Positions 24,369 to 33,918 of a stretch of DNA of 64,000 nucleotides are shown in pieces. The DNA is from Carboxylicivirga sediminis (GTDB taxonomy: Bacteria > Bacteroidota > Bacteroidia > Bacteroidales > Marinilabiliaceae): assembly GCF_018156225.1 (NCBI RefSeq), contig NZ_JAGTAR010000004.1:62001-126000 (forward strand). Reading direction: 5' to 3'. Position 1 is the first letter of the stretch, and each line of letters opens with the position of its first letter. The translations under genes and the position numbers were made by a program. The notes below the pieces were generated by a model. The model had not been told where the DNA came from and did no database searches. It saw only the letters and a list, made by a program, of their open reading frames with translations.

Positions 24369-25817
24369 TTATAATTCTTTTCTTAATCGGGCCACAGGAA
24401 TATTAAGTTGTTCACGGTATTTGGCCACCGTTCGGCGTGCAATATTATATGATTTTTCTTTAAGAATGGCTGCCAGTTTATCATCCGTTAACGGTTTGCG
24501 TTTGTCTTCATTGGCAATGCATTCCTCAAGTATTTTCTTAATTTCCCGGGTACTCACTTCCTCACCGGAATCGGTTTGCATACCTTCTGAGAAGAAATAC
24601 TTCAATGGGAAAATCCCAAAGTGTGTTTGGATATATTTGCTGTTAGAAACCCTCGAAATGGTTGAGATATCCAAATTGGTTCTCTCGGCAATGTCCTTCA
24701 AAATCATTGGTTTTAGCTTGGTTTCATCACCTTCTAAAAAGTAATCATGCTGATAATCGAGAATAGAATTCATCACGGTCATTAGCGTATTCTGCCGTTG
24801 TTTGATGGCGTCGATAAACCACTTCGCTGAATCGAGCTTCTGCTTAACGAACATGACAGCGTCTTTCTTCTCCTGCGTCTGATTCTTTTTGTTACTGCTG
24901 TAATCTTGCAGCATATCCGAGTAGGCATTGCTGATGCGCAGTTCGGGTACGTTTCTGTTATTAAGGCTTAACTGAAACTGTTCGTCCTCAATCTCCAGGA
25001 TGAAATCCGGAATAATGTGCTGAACAGTTTTGGTCATTGGGTTGCTGTAGGAGCTACCAGGTTTGGGGTTGAGTTTAAGAATTTCGCCAAGCGCATCCTT
25101 TAGCTCATCTTCATCGATGTGAAGGCGTTTGGCTATCTTATCGTAGTGCTTTCGCGTAAACTCCTCGAAGTGATGCCTTAAAATCTGGTAGGCATTTTCT
25201 ATGTCGGGGAAAGTACGGTCTTTACGTTGTATTTGTAAGATAAGGCATTCCTGCAGATCACGGGCAGCCACGCCAGCAGGGTCAAAATCCTGCACAATCT
25301 CCAGCACATCCAATGCTTCGCGTTCGTCAACCTCTATGTTTTGAGCAAAAGCCAAATCGTCAATAATCTCATCTACTTCTCTGCGCAGATAGCCATCTTC
25401 ATCCACATTACCAATGATGTATTCTGCAATATTTCGTTGTCTGTCTGACAGAATACGCAGCCCAAGCTGAGCTATCAGATGCTCGTGAAATGTAGCGCCA
25501 GTTGAAAAAGGAATGTCTTCGTGTTTATCGTCCTTTGAAAAGTTACGTGACTGAAGCTTATAGGCTGGAATATCTTCATTGTTGATGTACTCATCAATAG
25601 ATAGTTCATCGCGTTCAATTTCCTGCTCAGGTGCATCCATTTCATCCTTGTCCGGATCAGGTTGTTCGCGTTCCAGTTCCAGAATTGGGTTTTCTTCCAA
25701 CTCTTTTTTTATTCGCTGCTCAAGCTGTACTGTTGGAATTTCCAGCAGCTTTATCACCTGTATCTGAAGAGGTGATAGTTTTTGAAGTAGCTTTTGTTGT
25801 AAACTCTGTTTTAACAT
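24369..25817 (-). CDS. rpoN: RNA polymerase sigma-54 factor
   Basis: The alternative sigma factor that needs an AAA+ activator. Region I is the Gln/Leu-rich start (LKQSLQQKLLQKLSPLQIQVIKLLEIP, here split by frame of reference only), region II is acidic, and the core-binding region follows. The RpoN box A-R-R-T-V-A-K-Y-R-E lies near the C-terminus, the -24 recognition helix. I chose ATG 25817 (482 residues). The frame extends to an ATG at 25889, but a promoter -7 element lies at 25887-25894, which would place that ATG before the transcript. No activator gene is adjacent. Confidence 0.95.
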   Translation of the reverse strand: MLKQSLQQKLLQKLSPLQIQVIKLLEIPTVQLEQRIKKELEENPILELEREQPDPDKDEMDAPEQEIERDELSIDEYINNEDIPAYKLQSRNFSKDDKHEDIPFSTGATFHEHLIAQLGLRILSDRQRNIAEYIIGNVDEDGYLRREVDEIIDDLAFAQNIEVDEREALDVLEIVQDFDPAGVAARDLQECLILQIQRKDRTFPDIENAYQILRHHFEEFTRKHYDKIAKRLHIDEDELKDALGEILKLNPKPGSSYSNPMTKTVQHIIPDFILEIEDEQFQLSLNNRNVPELRISNAYSDMLQDYSSNKKNQTQEKKDAVMFVKQKLDSAKWFIDAIKQRQNTLMTVMNSILDYQHDYFLEGDETKLKPMILKDIAERTNLDISTISRVSNSKYIQTHFGIFPLKYFFSEGMQTDSGEEVSTREIKKILEECIANEDKRKPLTDDKLAAILKEKSYNIARRTVAKYREQLNIPVARLRKEL

Positions 25818-25886
25818 TCTTCTTGCTTCGTTCTTGTCATGCCTGCGCCGAGCGCAATGCTTACATCCCTTAATGGTGAGTTTCAA

Positions 25887-25894
25887 CAAAATTA
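25887..25894 (-). promoter_or_regulatory. -7 promoter element for rpoN
   Basis: TAATTTTG on the minus strand, an exact TAnnTTTG match. Predicted start near 25880, about 63 bases before the chosen ATG. No -33 TTTG at proper distance. Confidence 0.45.
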
Positions 25895-25950
25895 AGATTT
25901 ATTCATCAAAACCTATATACGCGCTCCGTTTTTTGATGAATATTAAAAAG

Positions 25951-25981
25951 AAATGCCGGATATCTGTCATATCCGGCATTT
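25951..25981 (-). terminator. Terminator of asnS
   Basis: Perfect 13-bp stem AAATGCCGGATAT (25951-25963) with 25969-25981 around a 5-base loop, followed on the minus strand by CTTTTTAA. It lies 26 bases after the asnS stop. Confidence 0.85.
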
Positions 25982-26007
25982 AATATCTTGAAAAACATGC
26001 GCTTCAA

Positions 26008-27456
26008 TTAAAATTCAGCTGTTTTTGGTGTGCGTGGGAATGGAATAACGTCGCGAATGTTGCCCATGCCCGTTACAAACAACATCAGGCGTTCGAAACC
26101 TAAACCAAAGCCACTGTGCACAACCGAGCCAAAACGACGGGTGTCAAGGTACCACCACATCTCTTCGGCTGGTATGTCCATCTCCTCCATGCGATAAACC
26201 AGTTTATCGTAGTCTTCCTCACGTTGCGAACCACCAATAATTTCACCAATCTGTGGGAACAATACATCCATTGCCCTCACTGTTTTGCCATCATCATTCT
26301 GCTTCATGTAGAAGGCTTTGATGTCTTTCGGGTAATCGGTCAGGATAACTGGCTTCTTGAAATGTTTTTCAACCAGGTAACGCTCGTGTTCCGACTGCAG
26401 GTCGCTGCCAAAGCCATCAATTGGGTACTTGAATTTGCCTTTTTTGTTTGGCTTCGAGTTCTTTAGTACTTCAATGGCCTCGGTATATGGCAGGCGAATG
26501 AAGTCGTTAGCTAATACAAACTGCAATTTTTCAATGAGCTCCATTGAGCGCTCGTCGGCTTTTTTGTTCTTTTCTTCCTCTTGAAGCCTTTTGCTCAAGA
26601 ATTCCAGATCGTCCATGCAGTTATCCAATGCATATTTGATCAGGTATTTAAGAAATTCTTCAGCCAAATCCATATTATCATCCAAATCGTAGAAGGCCAT
26701 CTCTGGTTCAATCATCCAAAACTCCGCCAGGTGACGAGATGTATTAGAGTTTTCAGCACGGAAAGTTGGTCCAAAGGTGTAAATTTCGCCCATGGCCAAG
26801 GCTGCCAGCTCACCTTCCAACTGACCTGATACTGTCAGATTGGTGGCTTTACCAAAAAAGTCTTGTGAATAATCAATGGCACCTTCCTCTGTGCGCGGCA
26901 TATTATCGTAATCCAGCGTGGTTACTTTAAACATCTCACCAGCTCCTTCAGCATCTGAAGCAGTTATAATTGGTGTATGAATATTAACAAATCCTTTCTT
27001 TGTATAGAATTCATGCACTGCAAAAATCATGGCGTGACGAATGCGAGCGATGGCTCCGAAAGTATTGGTGCGGTAGCGCAAATGAGCATTCTCACGTAAA
27101 AACTCCAGTGTGTGCTTCTTAGGCTGAATCGGGTATTTTTCCGGATCGCAATCGCCCATCACCTCAATTTCTTTAGCCATTATCTCTACCTTCTGGCCGC
27201 TACCAGTTGATTCTGTTATCTCACCATTGATAGAAACAGCTGCACCTGTAGTGATACGTTTGAGTAATGCCTCATCAAAGTTAGGTACATCAACAACTAT
27301 CTGAATATTATGAATGCATGATCCGTCATTTAGTGCAATGAAATTAACTTGTTTATTACCTCGCTTGGTTCTTACCCAACCTTTCACATTAGCTTGCTTA
27401 CCAAATTCGGTACTTTTCAGCAGCTCCACAATTTTTGTTCGACGAATCTGTTCCAT
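26008..27456 (-). CDS. asnS: Asparaginyl-tRNA synthetase
   Basis: Charges tRNA-Asn; class IIb synthetase of 482 residues. The N-terminal OB fold binds the anticodon ([23 protein letters not shown] near residue 20). Motif 2 is [25 protein letters not shown], shown here by the core [12 protein letters not shown], and motif 3 is [15 protein letters not shown]. The run [12 protein letters not shown] is typical of AsnRS rather than AspRS. A -7 element at 27485-27492 gives a leader of about 20 bases. It stands alone between terminators. Confidence 0.97.
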   Translation of the reverse strand: MEQIRRTKIVELLKSTEFGKQANVKGWVRTKRGNKQVNFIALNDGSCIHNIQIVVDVPNFDEALLKRITTGAAVSINGEITESTGSGQKVEIMAKEIEVMGDCDPEKYPIQPKKHTLEFLRENAHLRYRTNTFGAIARIRHAMIFAVHEFYTKKGFVNIHTPIITASDAEGAGEMFKVTTLDYDNMPRTEEGAIDYSQDFFGKATNLTVSGQLEGELAALAMGEIYTFGPTFRAENSNTSRHLAEFWMIEPEMAFYDLDDNMDLAEEFLKYLIKYALDNCMDDLEFLSKRLQEEEKNKKADERSMELIEKLQFVLANDFIRLPYTEAIEVLKNSKPNKKGKFKYPIDGFGSDLQSEHERYLVEKHFKKPVILTDYPKDIKAFYMKQNDDGKTVRAMDVLFPQIGEIIGGSQREEDYDKLVYRMEEMDIPAEEMWWYLDTRRFGSVVHSGFGLGFERLMLFVTGMGNIRDVIPFPRTPKTAEF

Positions 27457-27484
27457 TTTTAATATCTATTTATATTCAGGTTTG

Positions 27485-27492
27485 CAAAATTA
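27485..27492 (-). promoter_or_regulatory. -7 promoter element for asnS
   Basis: TAATTTTG on the minus strand, about 29 bases before the ATG; exact TAnnTTTG match without a clear -33 partner. Confidence 0.45.
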
Positions 27493-27570
27493 ATGATTTG
27501 TTTTTATTGAGCGCTAAGTCACTGGTTAAATGCAAGTGAATTACACATTTTTCTGTCAGATTATATATAA

Positions 27571-27600
27571 AAAAAGGTGACTCATTGCGAATCACCTTTC
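27571..27600 (-). terminator. Terminator after the exported protein gene 27620-28405
   Basis: Stem AAAGGTGA with TCACCTTT around an 11-base loop, followed on the minus strand by a T run and TATATA. Confidence 0.8.
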
Positions 27601-27619
27601 TTTTGCCTGCATACGCAGT

Positions 27620-28405
27620 TTATTTTTTTGTGAATCGCTCCATTTTATTGTCGTAATTAATGTAGTAACGCCCCTTTTCGATACCGGCCACATTTACTTC
27701 TGAACCATAGCCCTTAAATACAATGCCTCCATATTCATCATAGATTTCGTATAATGTAGGAGAGGAGAAGCTGATCTTATCATCTACTTTATTGGGCGAG
27801 AAGGTTACTTCAGCCTGTGTTGAAATCATTTTTGTTTCCTGCGAGTAACGTGGCTTATTACGATAGTCAACTTGCTTAATTCTGAATTTATTTTCACCAG
27901 TATGCTGACGCACATCTACACTGTAAGTGTTTGATTGGTTGGAACCATTGCCTTGAACTTCGCCTACTTTTACCCATTTGTTCCAGCGGTATTGCTCAAC
28001 AATAAAAGGTAATGCGCCGGCTTCTTTGGTGGTTGTCCAGTTTAATTTGTTGTTGGAAACTGTCAGATTAACAACCTCAAAGGTTGCTCGCGGATTAAGC
28101 ACCTCAGGATTCAGTACTTTGGGTTCGCAGTCATCTTTAAATTTGATGCCTACAATAATGGCCTCGCCTAAGGTAAACTGAAATACTCCTAAATCAATCT
28201 CAAAGGCGCTTGAATTAATTTCGTCAGTTGTCGTTTGGCCGTTTACAGTTACTTCGTATACGCAGAACCCAACACCGGAAGCGGCAAATGGATTCTTTAC
28301 ATACAGGTTTTCACCCTGAAATGTGCCTCTCAGCTCAAGCTCACCAGCTTGAACGTTAACCATGGTTAAAACCGTCGCAAAGAATAATAGAAATATCCGT
28401 TTCAT
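27620..28405 (-). CDS. Exported protein with T9SS sorting-domain-like C-terminus
   Basis: A 261-residue protein with a clear signal peptide (about residues 1-20, cut after VQA). The middle is beta-rich with two cysteines (FCVYEV and DDCEP) and a fibronectin-like stretch. The last 45 residues (YEIYDEYGGIVFKG, later GIEKGRYYINYDNK) resemble the C-terminal sorting domain of type IX secretion substrates: a G-rich turn, then 'G-x-Y-x-I' and a basic end. No enzyme motif is seen. It follows ispG by 123 bases on the same strand. Function unknown; the sorting-domain call is moderate. Confidence 0.7.
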   Translation of the reverse strand: MKRIFLLFFATVLTMVNVQAGELELRGTFQGENLYVKNPFAASGVGFCVYEVTVNGQTTTDEINSSAFEIDLGVFQFTLGEAIIVGIKFKDDCEPKVLNPEVLNPRATFEVVNLTVSNNKLNWTTTKEAGALPFIVEQYRWNKWVKVGEVQGNGSNQSNTYSVDVRQHTGENKFRIKQVDYRNKPRYSQETKMISTQAEVTFSPNKVDDKISFSSPTLYEIYDEYGGIVFKGYGSEVNVAGIEKGRYYINYDNKMERFTKK

Positions 28406-28528
28406 TTAGGCTAGACTCAATTAGTTATTTTTGGGATACGCAATTTATAAAATTAGACCCAGATAGCAAAAAAATCACTCCGAACGATTCAAAAAATCCA
28501 CGACCGGACGTATTTCTTTGATTAAAAA

Positions 28529-30400
28529 TCATTTCTGAGGTGGTTCTACCCAATCTCCATGCTCTTTTATCAGGTTAATTAGTTCGTCAACGGCCTCTTC
28601 TTTTGAGAGGTTTCGTTTAATCAGTTCACGTTTTTTAAACAGGCTAACCGTATCAGGACCGGAGCCGATGTAACCGTAGTCAGCATCAGCCATTTCGCCA
28701 ACGCCATTTACCACACAACCCATAACTGCCACTTTAAGCCCTTTAAGGTGCGAGGTGCGTGCTTTTACCTGTCGTGTTGTTTCCTGCAGATCAAATAATG
28801 TTCGGCCACAACCCGGGCACGAGATAAATTCTGTTTTGGTAAATCGTACCCTTGATGATTGTAAAATACCGAATGCCGTGTTAATGATTTCCTGATGTTT
28901 TATCTTCCCCAGATTATGTAAAAACAAACCATCGGCTAAACCATCTAGAAATAAGATACCTGCATCAGCTGCCGATTTTATCTGAAAATCTTCATCGTTA
29001 TCGTCCTCATAGTTATTGTTTAGCACCACAGGATGTGTTAACTGCTGCTCAATCAGTTTGAAGATAAGTGCTCTTTGCTCAACGGGCCGGTTGATATGGG
29101 ATGACTCCAGTAGAATAATAACTTGTTTGTTTTCACGCAGCTTTTCAGCTATTTCATCGTTAAATCCTGGGTAAGAGATTGCTAAAAAGCAGTTTTCAGG
29201 GAGTTCAGGGGTGTCGATAAATTCTGTAGTAGTTAATACCGGAACGGTATTAGCTGAGGTGTTGGCCGTTTTCCATGCCTTGAATGGGATAAGGTATTTC
29301 TGATAATGGTTTCTGACATCATCAGGACTTTCAATCATCAGATAGTCGGGTTTAAGTGCTTTTCCTGTTGTAAACTCATCAACAGCCTCGCAAATCACAA
29401 CAGGAGCATTGTCGCCACCAATATTGAGTACAACATGTGTTTTTCGTCTGTTGTATTCAAAAGGGGTGAAATACAGCTTATCCATTGAGGGTATTGGCTG
29501 ATGGTTATTTCTGGCAGTGATATGTTTAACCAGTTTTGTGGCAACCGGCACTTCTTTCTCAGGATCTTCGGTCAATGAAACACGGATGGTATCACCCAAT
29601 CCGTCAACAAGCAACGCGCCCGAACCAACGGCCGATTTTATGCGTCCCTCATCCTCACTACCTGCTTCCGTAACGCCCAGGTGGAGCGGGTAATTCATAT
29701 TTTCCTTCTTCATGGCTGTTACCAATAACCTCACTGTATGCACCATGATGCGCGTATTGCTGGCTTTGATGCTTAAAACAATATCCTTAAAATCAAGCTC
29801 TTCACACGTTCGAAGGTATTCCATACAAGCTTCAACCATGCCTTGAGGGGTATCGCCGTAACGGCTCATAATACGGTCAGAAAGGGAGCCATGATTGGTG
29901 CCTACTCGAATAGCAGTGCCATATTGTTTGCAAACACCCAAAAAGGCTGACAGCTTTGACTTGGCTACAGCCAGTTCTTCGTTGTATTGTTGGTTGGTAT
30001 AGTCAAAATTGAACTTTTTGGCCCCACCAGAGAAATTACCCGGATTGATACGGACCTTTTCTACATTGGAGGCTGCTACCTTGGCAGCATTAGGATTGAA
30101 GTGGATATCAGCTACCAGCGGTGCCTCATAGCCTTTATCACGGATGATGCGCTTCACTTCTTCAAGTGTGTGTGCCTCACTACGTCCCTGGGTGGTAATG
30201 CGCACAATGTCAGCCCCGGCATCCAATATGCTCATCACCTGGGTGGCAGTCGCTTCTGCATCTAAGGAATTGGTGGTGGTCATCGACTGGATTTGAATAG
30301 GACTGTTTCCGCCAATAGTTTTAATACCAACTTTAACCGGACGTGTCGGGTTGCGGTGATAATTAAATAAATCTTCGCAGTATAATGGCTCGTGTGACAT
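28529..30400 (-). CDS. ispG: 4-hydroxy-3-methylbut-2-enyl diphosphate synthase, long form
   Basis: Penultimate step of the MEP isoprenoid pathway; a 4Fe-4S enzyme. The TIM-barrel part is clear (VKVGIKTIGGNSPIQIQSMT, RITTQGRSEA, VRINPGNF). The cluster ligands are in the C-terminal domain: SCPGCGRT gives two cysteines and MGCVVNGVGEMADADYGYIG the third plus the conserved Glu. At 623 residues it is the long type with an extra middle domain, as in Bacteroidota, Chlamydiae and plants. I chose ATG 30400; an ATG at 30433 overlaps the -7 promoter element at 30431-30438. Confidence 0.96.
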   Translation of the reverse strand: MSHEPLYCEDLFNYHRNPTRPVKVGIKTIGGNSPIQIQSMTTTNSLDAEATATQVMSILDAGADIVRITTQGRSEAHTLEEVKRIIRDKGYEAPLVADIHFNPNAAKVAASNVEKVRINPGNFSGGAKKFNFDYTNQQYNEELAVAKSKLSAFLGVCKQYGTAIRVGTNHGSLSDRIMSRYGDTPQGMVEACMEYLRTCEELDFKDIVLSIKASNTRIMVHTVRLLVTAMKKENMNYPLHLGVTEAGSEDEGRIKSAVGSGALLVDGLGDTIRVSLTEDPEKEVPVATKLVKHITARNNHQPIPSMDKLYFTPFEYNRRKTHVVLNIGGDNAPVVICEAVDEFTTGKALKPDYLMIESPDDVRNHYQKYLIPFKAWKTANTSANTVPVLTTTEFIDTPELPENCFLAISYPGFNDEIAEKLRENKQVIILLESSHINRPVEQRALIFKLIEQQLTHPVVLNNNYEDDNDEDFQIKSAADAGILFLDGLADGLFLHNLGKIKHQEIINTAFGILQSSRVRFTKTEFISCPGCGRTLFDLQETTRQVKARTSHLKGLKVAVMGCVVNGVGEMADADYGYIGSGPDTVSLFKKRELIKRNLSKEEAVDELINLIKEHGDWVEPPQK

Positions 30401-30430
30401 CTGATTGTAAATTGATTCAATGATTAAATG

Positions 30431-30438
30431 CAAAAGTA
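30431..30438 (-). promoter_or_regulatory. -7 promoter element for ispG
   Basis: TACTTTTG on the minus strand, exact TAnnTTTG. Predicted start near 30425, 25 bases before the chosen ATG; it decides the start-codon choice for ispG. Confidence 0.5.
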
Positions 30439-30528
30439 AGCATTAATGTTTAGCGGGCTATGCACAATTATCAAAGTAAATGATGACTCGCATTTTTTAG
30501 GTCTTTATCCCGATTCATTTCTTTATCG

Positions 30529-30536
30529 TACTTTTG
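30529..30536 (+). promoter_or_regulatory. -7 promoter element for gldA
   Basis: TACTTTTG on the plus strand, 19 bases before the ATG at 30556; exact TAnnTTTG with no strong -33. Confidence 0.45.
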
Positions 30537-30555
30537 AGATATTAAATCAATCAGT

Positions 30556-31461
30556 ATGTCAATTGTTGTAAAAAACGTTGTTAAGGAATTTGGGCAACAG
30601 AAAGCTCTTAAGGATGTTTCATTTTCCATATCTTCAGGTGAGATAGTTGGTTTCCTTGGACCTAATGGTGCAGGCAAATCGACGATGATGAAGATAATCT
30701 CAGGTTTGTTACCGCAGTCGGCCGGAGAAGTTGAGGTGTGTGGCATTAGTAACAACGATTACAATGAGGCATTTCGTCGGAAGATTGGTTATTTGCCGGA
30801 GCATAATCCCCTATATCTTGATATGTATGTGAAAGAATACCTTTTGATGGTGGCTGAACTATACAAGCTGGGTAATAAACGAGCGCGTGTTGATGAAATG
30901 ATTGAACTGACTGGTTTAGGCTTAGAACAGCATAAAAAGATTGGTGTTTTATCGAAAGGGTATCGGCAACGAGTGGGGCTGGCACAAGCGCTGATTCATG
31001 ATCCCGAAGTGCTCATACTCGATGAGCCAACCACAGGCCTAGATCCCAACCAGATTCTGGAAATACGTAACCTTGTAAGAACTGTAGGGCAGGAGAAGAC
31101 GGTGATGCTGAGTACCCATATTATGCAGGAAGTGGAAGCTATTTGTGAGCGCGTAATAATTTTAAACCGGGGCGAATTGCTTATCGACCATCCTTCCACC
31201 GATTTATCACAACTAGAGGCTGGTAATAGTTCAACGGTGTTTGTTGAGTTTGATCGGCAGCCCACTTTAGATGAACTGCGAAATGCTATTGAAGCAGGAG
31301 AAATCAAAAACGTATCGGGATATGGCTATGAAATTAATGCCCAGGCCGATATCCGAAAGGCTGTTTTTGACTTTGCGGTGGCACAGGGATTAACCATACT
31401 GACCTTGACCCGACAAGAGCGGAACCTGGAAAGTGTGTTTCACGGATTGACCAAAGAATAG
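30556..31461 (+). CDS. gldA: ABC transporter ATP-binding subunit, GldA type
   Basis: A 301-residue ATPase of an ABC exporter-type complex. Walker A is GPNGAGKST near residue 36, the signature loop LSKGYRQRVGLAQAL near residue 135, and Walker B VLILDEPTTGLDP near residue 150, with the switch His in STHIMQEVEAI. The C-terminal 80 residues are the regulatory extension usual in GldA. Such ATPases pair with GldF/GldG membrane subunits in gliding Bacteroidota, but those genes are not here, so any function in gliding is an inference; similar proteins occur in non-gliders. It converges with pdxH with only 10 bases between. Confidence 0.85.
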   Translation: MSIVVKNVVKEFGQQKALKDVSFSISSGEIVGFLGPNGAGKSTMMKIISGLLPQSAGEVEVCGISNNDYNEAFRRKIGYLPEHNPLYLDMYVKEYLLMVAELYKLGNKRARVDEMIELTGLGLEQHKKIGVLSKGYRQRVGLAQALIHDPEVLILDEPTTGLDPNQILEIRNLVRTVGQEKTVMLSTHIMQEVEAICERVIILNRGELLIDHPSTDLSQLEAGNSSTVFVEFDRQPTLDELRNAIEAGEIKNVSGYGYEINAQADIRKAVFDFAVAQGLTILTLTRQERNLESVFHGLTKE

Positions 31462-31471
31462 TATCTGGCAT

Positions 31472-32110
31472 TTAGGGTGCTAGCTGTCTGATAATCCAGT
31501 TGTTATCTTCTAAGCGGTACTGAAAGCGATCATGCATCCGATTGGCCTTACCTTGCCAGAACTCGATGCTGATGGGTTCTAGTAAGTAACCGCCCCAATG
31601 CAGCGGGCGTGGTATGCTTTGATCTTCATACTGTTTCTTCAGTTGCTCAAACTGATTGGTTAGTTGCTGGCTACTGTCTACCACCTGGCTTTGGTTGGAA
31701 GCCCATGCACCCAGCTGACTTTCGCGTGGGCGCGACTGAAAATATTCATCCGATTTTAGTGAGGGTACTTTTTTAATGGTGCCTCGTATGCGCACCTGAC
31801 GCTCCAGTTCAGGCCAGAAAAAGTTAAGTGCAGCCTTGTTTGTTGCAGAAAGTTCCTGCCCCTTCTGACTGTTGTAATTGGTGAAAAAGACAAAACCATC
31901 TGAATGTACATCTTTCAATAAAACTATCCGACAATTGGGCATCAGGTCCTTATCTACCGTTGCCAATGTTACTGCAGTAGGTTCATTGCACTGGGCAATC
32001 AAGGCTTCCTGTAGCCAATCGTTAAACTGTTGAAAAGGAGAGGTTTTCAGGTTTTCTTTTTGAAGGTAGCCCTTGGTGTACTCTTTACGTATATCTGCCA
32101 ATTTGTTCAT
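31472..32110 (-). CDS. pdxH: Pyridoxamine 5'-phosphate oxidase
   Basis: An FMN enzyme that makes pyridoxal 5'-phosphate from its pyridoxine or pyridoxamine form. Visible family motifs: the start IRKEYTKGYL, RIVLLKDVHSDGFVFFTNYNS with FMN contacts, QVRIRGTIKKV, then SRPRESQLGAWAS, and the C-terminal EFWQGKANRMHDRF and QLAP end. At 212 residues it has the normal length. It lies back to back with the cobalamin adenosyltransferase gene. Confidence 0.96.
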   Translation of the reverse strand: MNKLADIRKEYTKGYLQKENLKTSPFQQFNDWLQEALIAQCNEPTAVTLATVDKDLMPNCRIVLLKDVHSDGFVFFTNYNSQKGQELSATNKAALNFFWPELERQVRIRGTIKKVPSLKSDEYFQSRPRESQLGAWASNQSQVVDSSQQLTNQFEQLKKQYEDQSIPRPLHWGGYLLEPISIEFWQGKANRMHDRFQYRLEDNNWIIRQLAP

Positions 32111-32249
32111 TGTTCTGTCATTAATTAAAATCAGAACAAGAAATGATAACTATTGTTTACAACATAAGAGGCCTTAACTGAGCAAACTTTTTAATGAGCT
32201 TTGTGTTTAAGGTCTTTAAACTTTCAATTAACAGACAGAATCTTTATAT

Positions 32250-32819
32250 ATGAAAATATATACAAAAACAGGAGACAGGGGACAAACAGATTTACTGGGT
32301 GGCGTTCGTGTTGCCAAAGATGATATCAGGGTAGATGCCTACGGAACATTCGATGAGGTCAATTCTTTTATTGGTCTTTTGCGTGCTAAGCTCGCTCCAA
32401 AACATCTCTGGCAGGATAAGCTGCATCATATTCAGGTTGAGCTGATGAATACCATGAGTCATCTGGCAACACCTTATGAACTGAAGGATAAGAATACCAT
32501 GCCTTTGCCCGAAGGGATGGATAAATTCTGTGAAGAATGGATTGACGAAATTGAAGCAGACTTAAGCAGCCGATCGGATCATTTTATATTACCCGGTGGC
32601 AATGAAGTATCGGCCTTATGCCATGTAGTGCGTTCACAGCTGCGTAAAGGAGAGCGTAAACTCACCACTTTGCATCGGGTTCACCCCGTTGAGCGTTCAA
32701 TCTTGTTTTTTATTAATCGTTTGTCCGATTTGTTTTTCAGTTTATCAAGAGCAGCCATGGAAGAGGCGCACTTAACTGAAGAGCGCTGGAAAGCCTTTCT
32801 GTACAAACGGGGGAAGTGA
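32250..32819 (+). CDS. Cob(I)alamin adenosyltransferase, PduO type
   Basis: Transfers the adenosyl group of ATP to cob(I)alamin, giving coenzyme B12. The start KIYTKTGDRGQTDLLGG is the PduO-type ATP-binding motif, and DAYGTFDEVNSFIGLLRA matches the next conserved helix. Near the end, R-S-I-L-F-F-I-N-R-L-S-D-L-F-F corresponds to the conserved C-terminal helix. At 189 residues it is a single-domain form. No B12-dependent enzyme gene is adjacent; rimM follows after 54 bases but has its own -7 element. Confidence 0.93.
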   Translation: MKIYTKTGDRGQTDLLGGVRVAKDDIRVDAYGTFDEVNSFIGLLRAKLAPKHLWQDKLHHIQVELMNTMSHLATPYELKDKNTMPLPEGMDKFCEEWIDEIEADLSSRSDHFILPGGNEVSALCHVVRSQLRKGERKLTTLHRVHPVERSILFFINRLSDLFFSLSRAAMEEAHLTEERWKAFLYKRGK

Positions 32820-32849
32820 TGGAATGTATATAGCTGTTAGCTTTTTTTC

Positions 32850-32857
32850 TACCTTTG
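32850..32857 (+). promoter_or_regulatory. -7 promoter element for rimM
   Basis: TACCTTTG, exact TAnnTTTG, 16 bases before the ATG at 32874; no -33 TTTG found. Confidence 0.45.
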
Positions 32858-32873
32858 CAGCAAAAGTATTTCA

Positions 32874-33389
32874 ATGATTGAGAAACATACCTGTCGTCAG
32901 ATTGGCGTTATTGTTAAAACACACGGCATTGCCGGAGAAGTTGTGCTGCGATTGTTTAATGAATTTTCCATTGATGATGTGGATGTGGAGTTTCTTTTTC
33001 TGGAGTTAGATGGTGGTTTAGTGCCTTTTTATCTGGAGGAGGCGCGTGAGAAAAATCAAACCGATGTATTGGCAAAGTTAGAGCAGCTGAAAGATGATCA
33101 GCAAGCTTTAAAGGTGATTGAGGCACCGGTTTATGTCCAAAAACAGGGAGAAGAAGCGATTGAGGAAGCACCTTTTTCGGCCTATCAGCTGGTGGGTTAC
33201 GAAGCCCAGGCTGCAGGTCATGGCTATATTGGCGAGATTGTGGCCATCCGTGAGATCTCTAAAAATCCGTTGTTTGAGCTGGATAATGATGGAGAAGAGG
33301 TGCTGATTCCGATAGTTGACCATTTTATTGCCTCTATTGATGATGAGCAGCGACTGGTCATTTTTGATTTGCCCGAAGGATTAATATAG
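32874..33389 (+). CDS. rimM: 16S rRNA processing protein RimM
   Basis: A 30S assembly factor that binds S19. Residues about 8-90 form the N-terminal RimM domain (IGVIVKTHGIAGEVVLRLFN is the family's opening), and residues 100-168 form the PRC barrel (YQLVGYEAQAAGHGYIGEIV, then VLIPIVDHFI). At 171 residues it has normal length. In many bacteria it sits beside rpsP and trmD; here rpsP is 9 kb away. Confidence 0.93.
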   Translation: MIEKHTCRQIGVIVKTHGIAGEVVLRLFNEFSIDDVDVEFLFLELDGGLVPFYLEEAREKNQTDVLAKLEQLKDDQQALKVIEAPVYVQKQGEEAIEEAPFSAYQLVGYEAQAAGHGYIGEIVAIREISKNPLFELDNDGEEVLIPIVDHFIASIDDEQRLVIFDLPEGLI

Positions 33390-33462
33390 CCAACAGCTGC
33401 ATAAAGCTAGCTGTCGGCAGATTCTCTAAATGCCTGAGTTCAAAATTTAGTTCAAACTCAGG
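33390..33462. terminator. Two hairpins between converging rimM and thioesterase genes
   Basis: First hairpin CCAACAGCT / AGCTGTCGG (33390-33398 with 33409-33417, one A-C mismatch) directly after the rimM stop. Second hairpin CCTGAGTT / AACTCAGG (33433-33440 with 33455-33462) directly after the thioesterase stop. Neither has a good T run, so terminator function is only likely. Confidence 0.4.
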
Positions 33463-33888
33463 TTAAAAGTCTTTTCCTTCATATTGAGAGATGGTTTTGC
33501 GCCATTCCGGCAGTAGCTCCAACCCTTCTTCGGTGGTTTTATTGAAGCCAACCATTACTGAGCTACACGTGGCCTTAACCGTTTGTGTGGCGTTGCATAC
33601 CACCTGTTGTTCCATCTTTAAGCTTTTAGTTCCCAAGCCAACAATGGCAGTTTTAACTTCTATGGTGTCTTTCAGGTAGATGGGGGTGAGAAAATCAGTG
33701 TTAATGTTCACTACAATTAGCGTTTCTTCATTAGCAAATATGGTTTTGCCCAATACCTCGGTCATATAATACATACGGCCGAGATCAAAATATTCCTGAA
33801 TGATGGTGTTATTTACATGACCTAAGCCATCTATGTCGTTAAACCGGATTTGGACCGGTGTACTATGCTTATATATTGTTTCTTTCAT
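33463..33888 (-). CDS. Acyl-CoA thioesterase, hotdog fold (4HBT family)
   Basis: A 141-residue hotdog-fold hydrolase of acyl-CoA or acyl-ACP esters. The 4HBT motif is FNDIDGLGHVNNTIIQEYFDLGR, where Asp and the following His-Val-Asn-Asn define the active site. The true substrate cannot be told. I chose ATG 33888; the frame extends eight codons upstream to 33912, but that part (LAISYSY) looks non-coding. It follows tsaC by 30 bases on the same strand, so the two are probably co-transcribed. Confidence 0.85.
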   Translation of the reverse strand: MKETIYKHSTPVQIRFNDIDGLGHVNNTIIQEYFDLGRMYYMTEVLGKTIFANEETLIVVNINTDFLTPIYLKDTIEVKTAIVGLGTKSLKMEQQVVCNATQTVKATCSSVMVGFNKTTEEGLELLPEWRKTISQYEGKDF

Positions 33889-33918
33889 GTAACTATAACT
33901 TATAGCCAACAACTTTGT

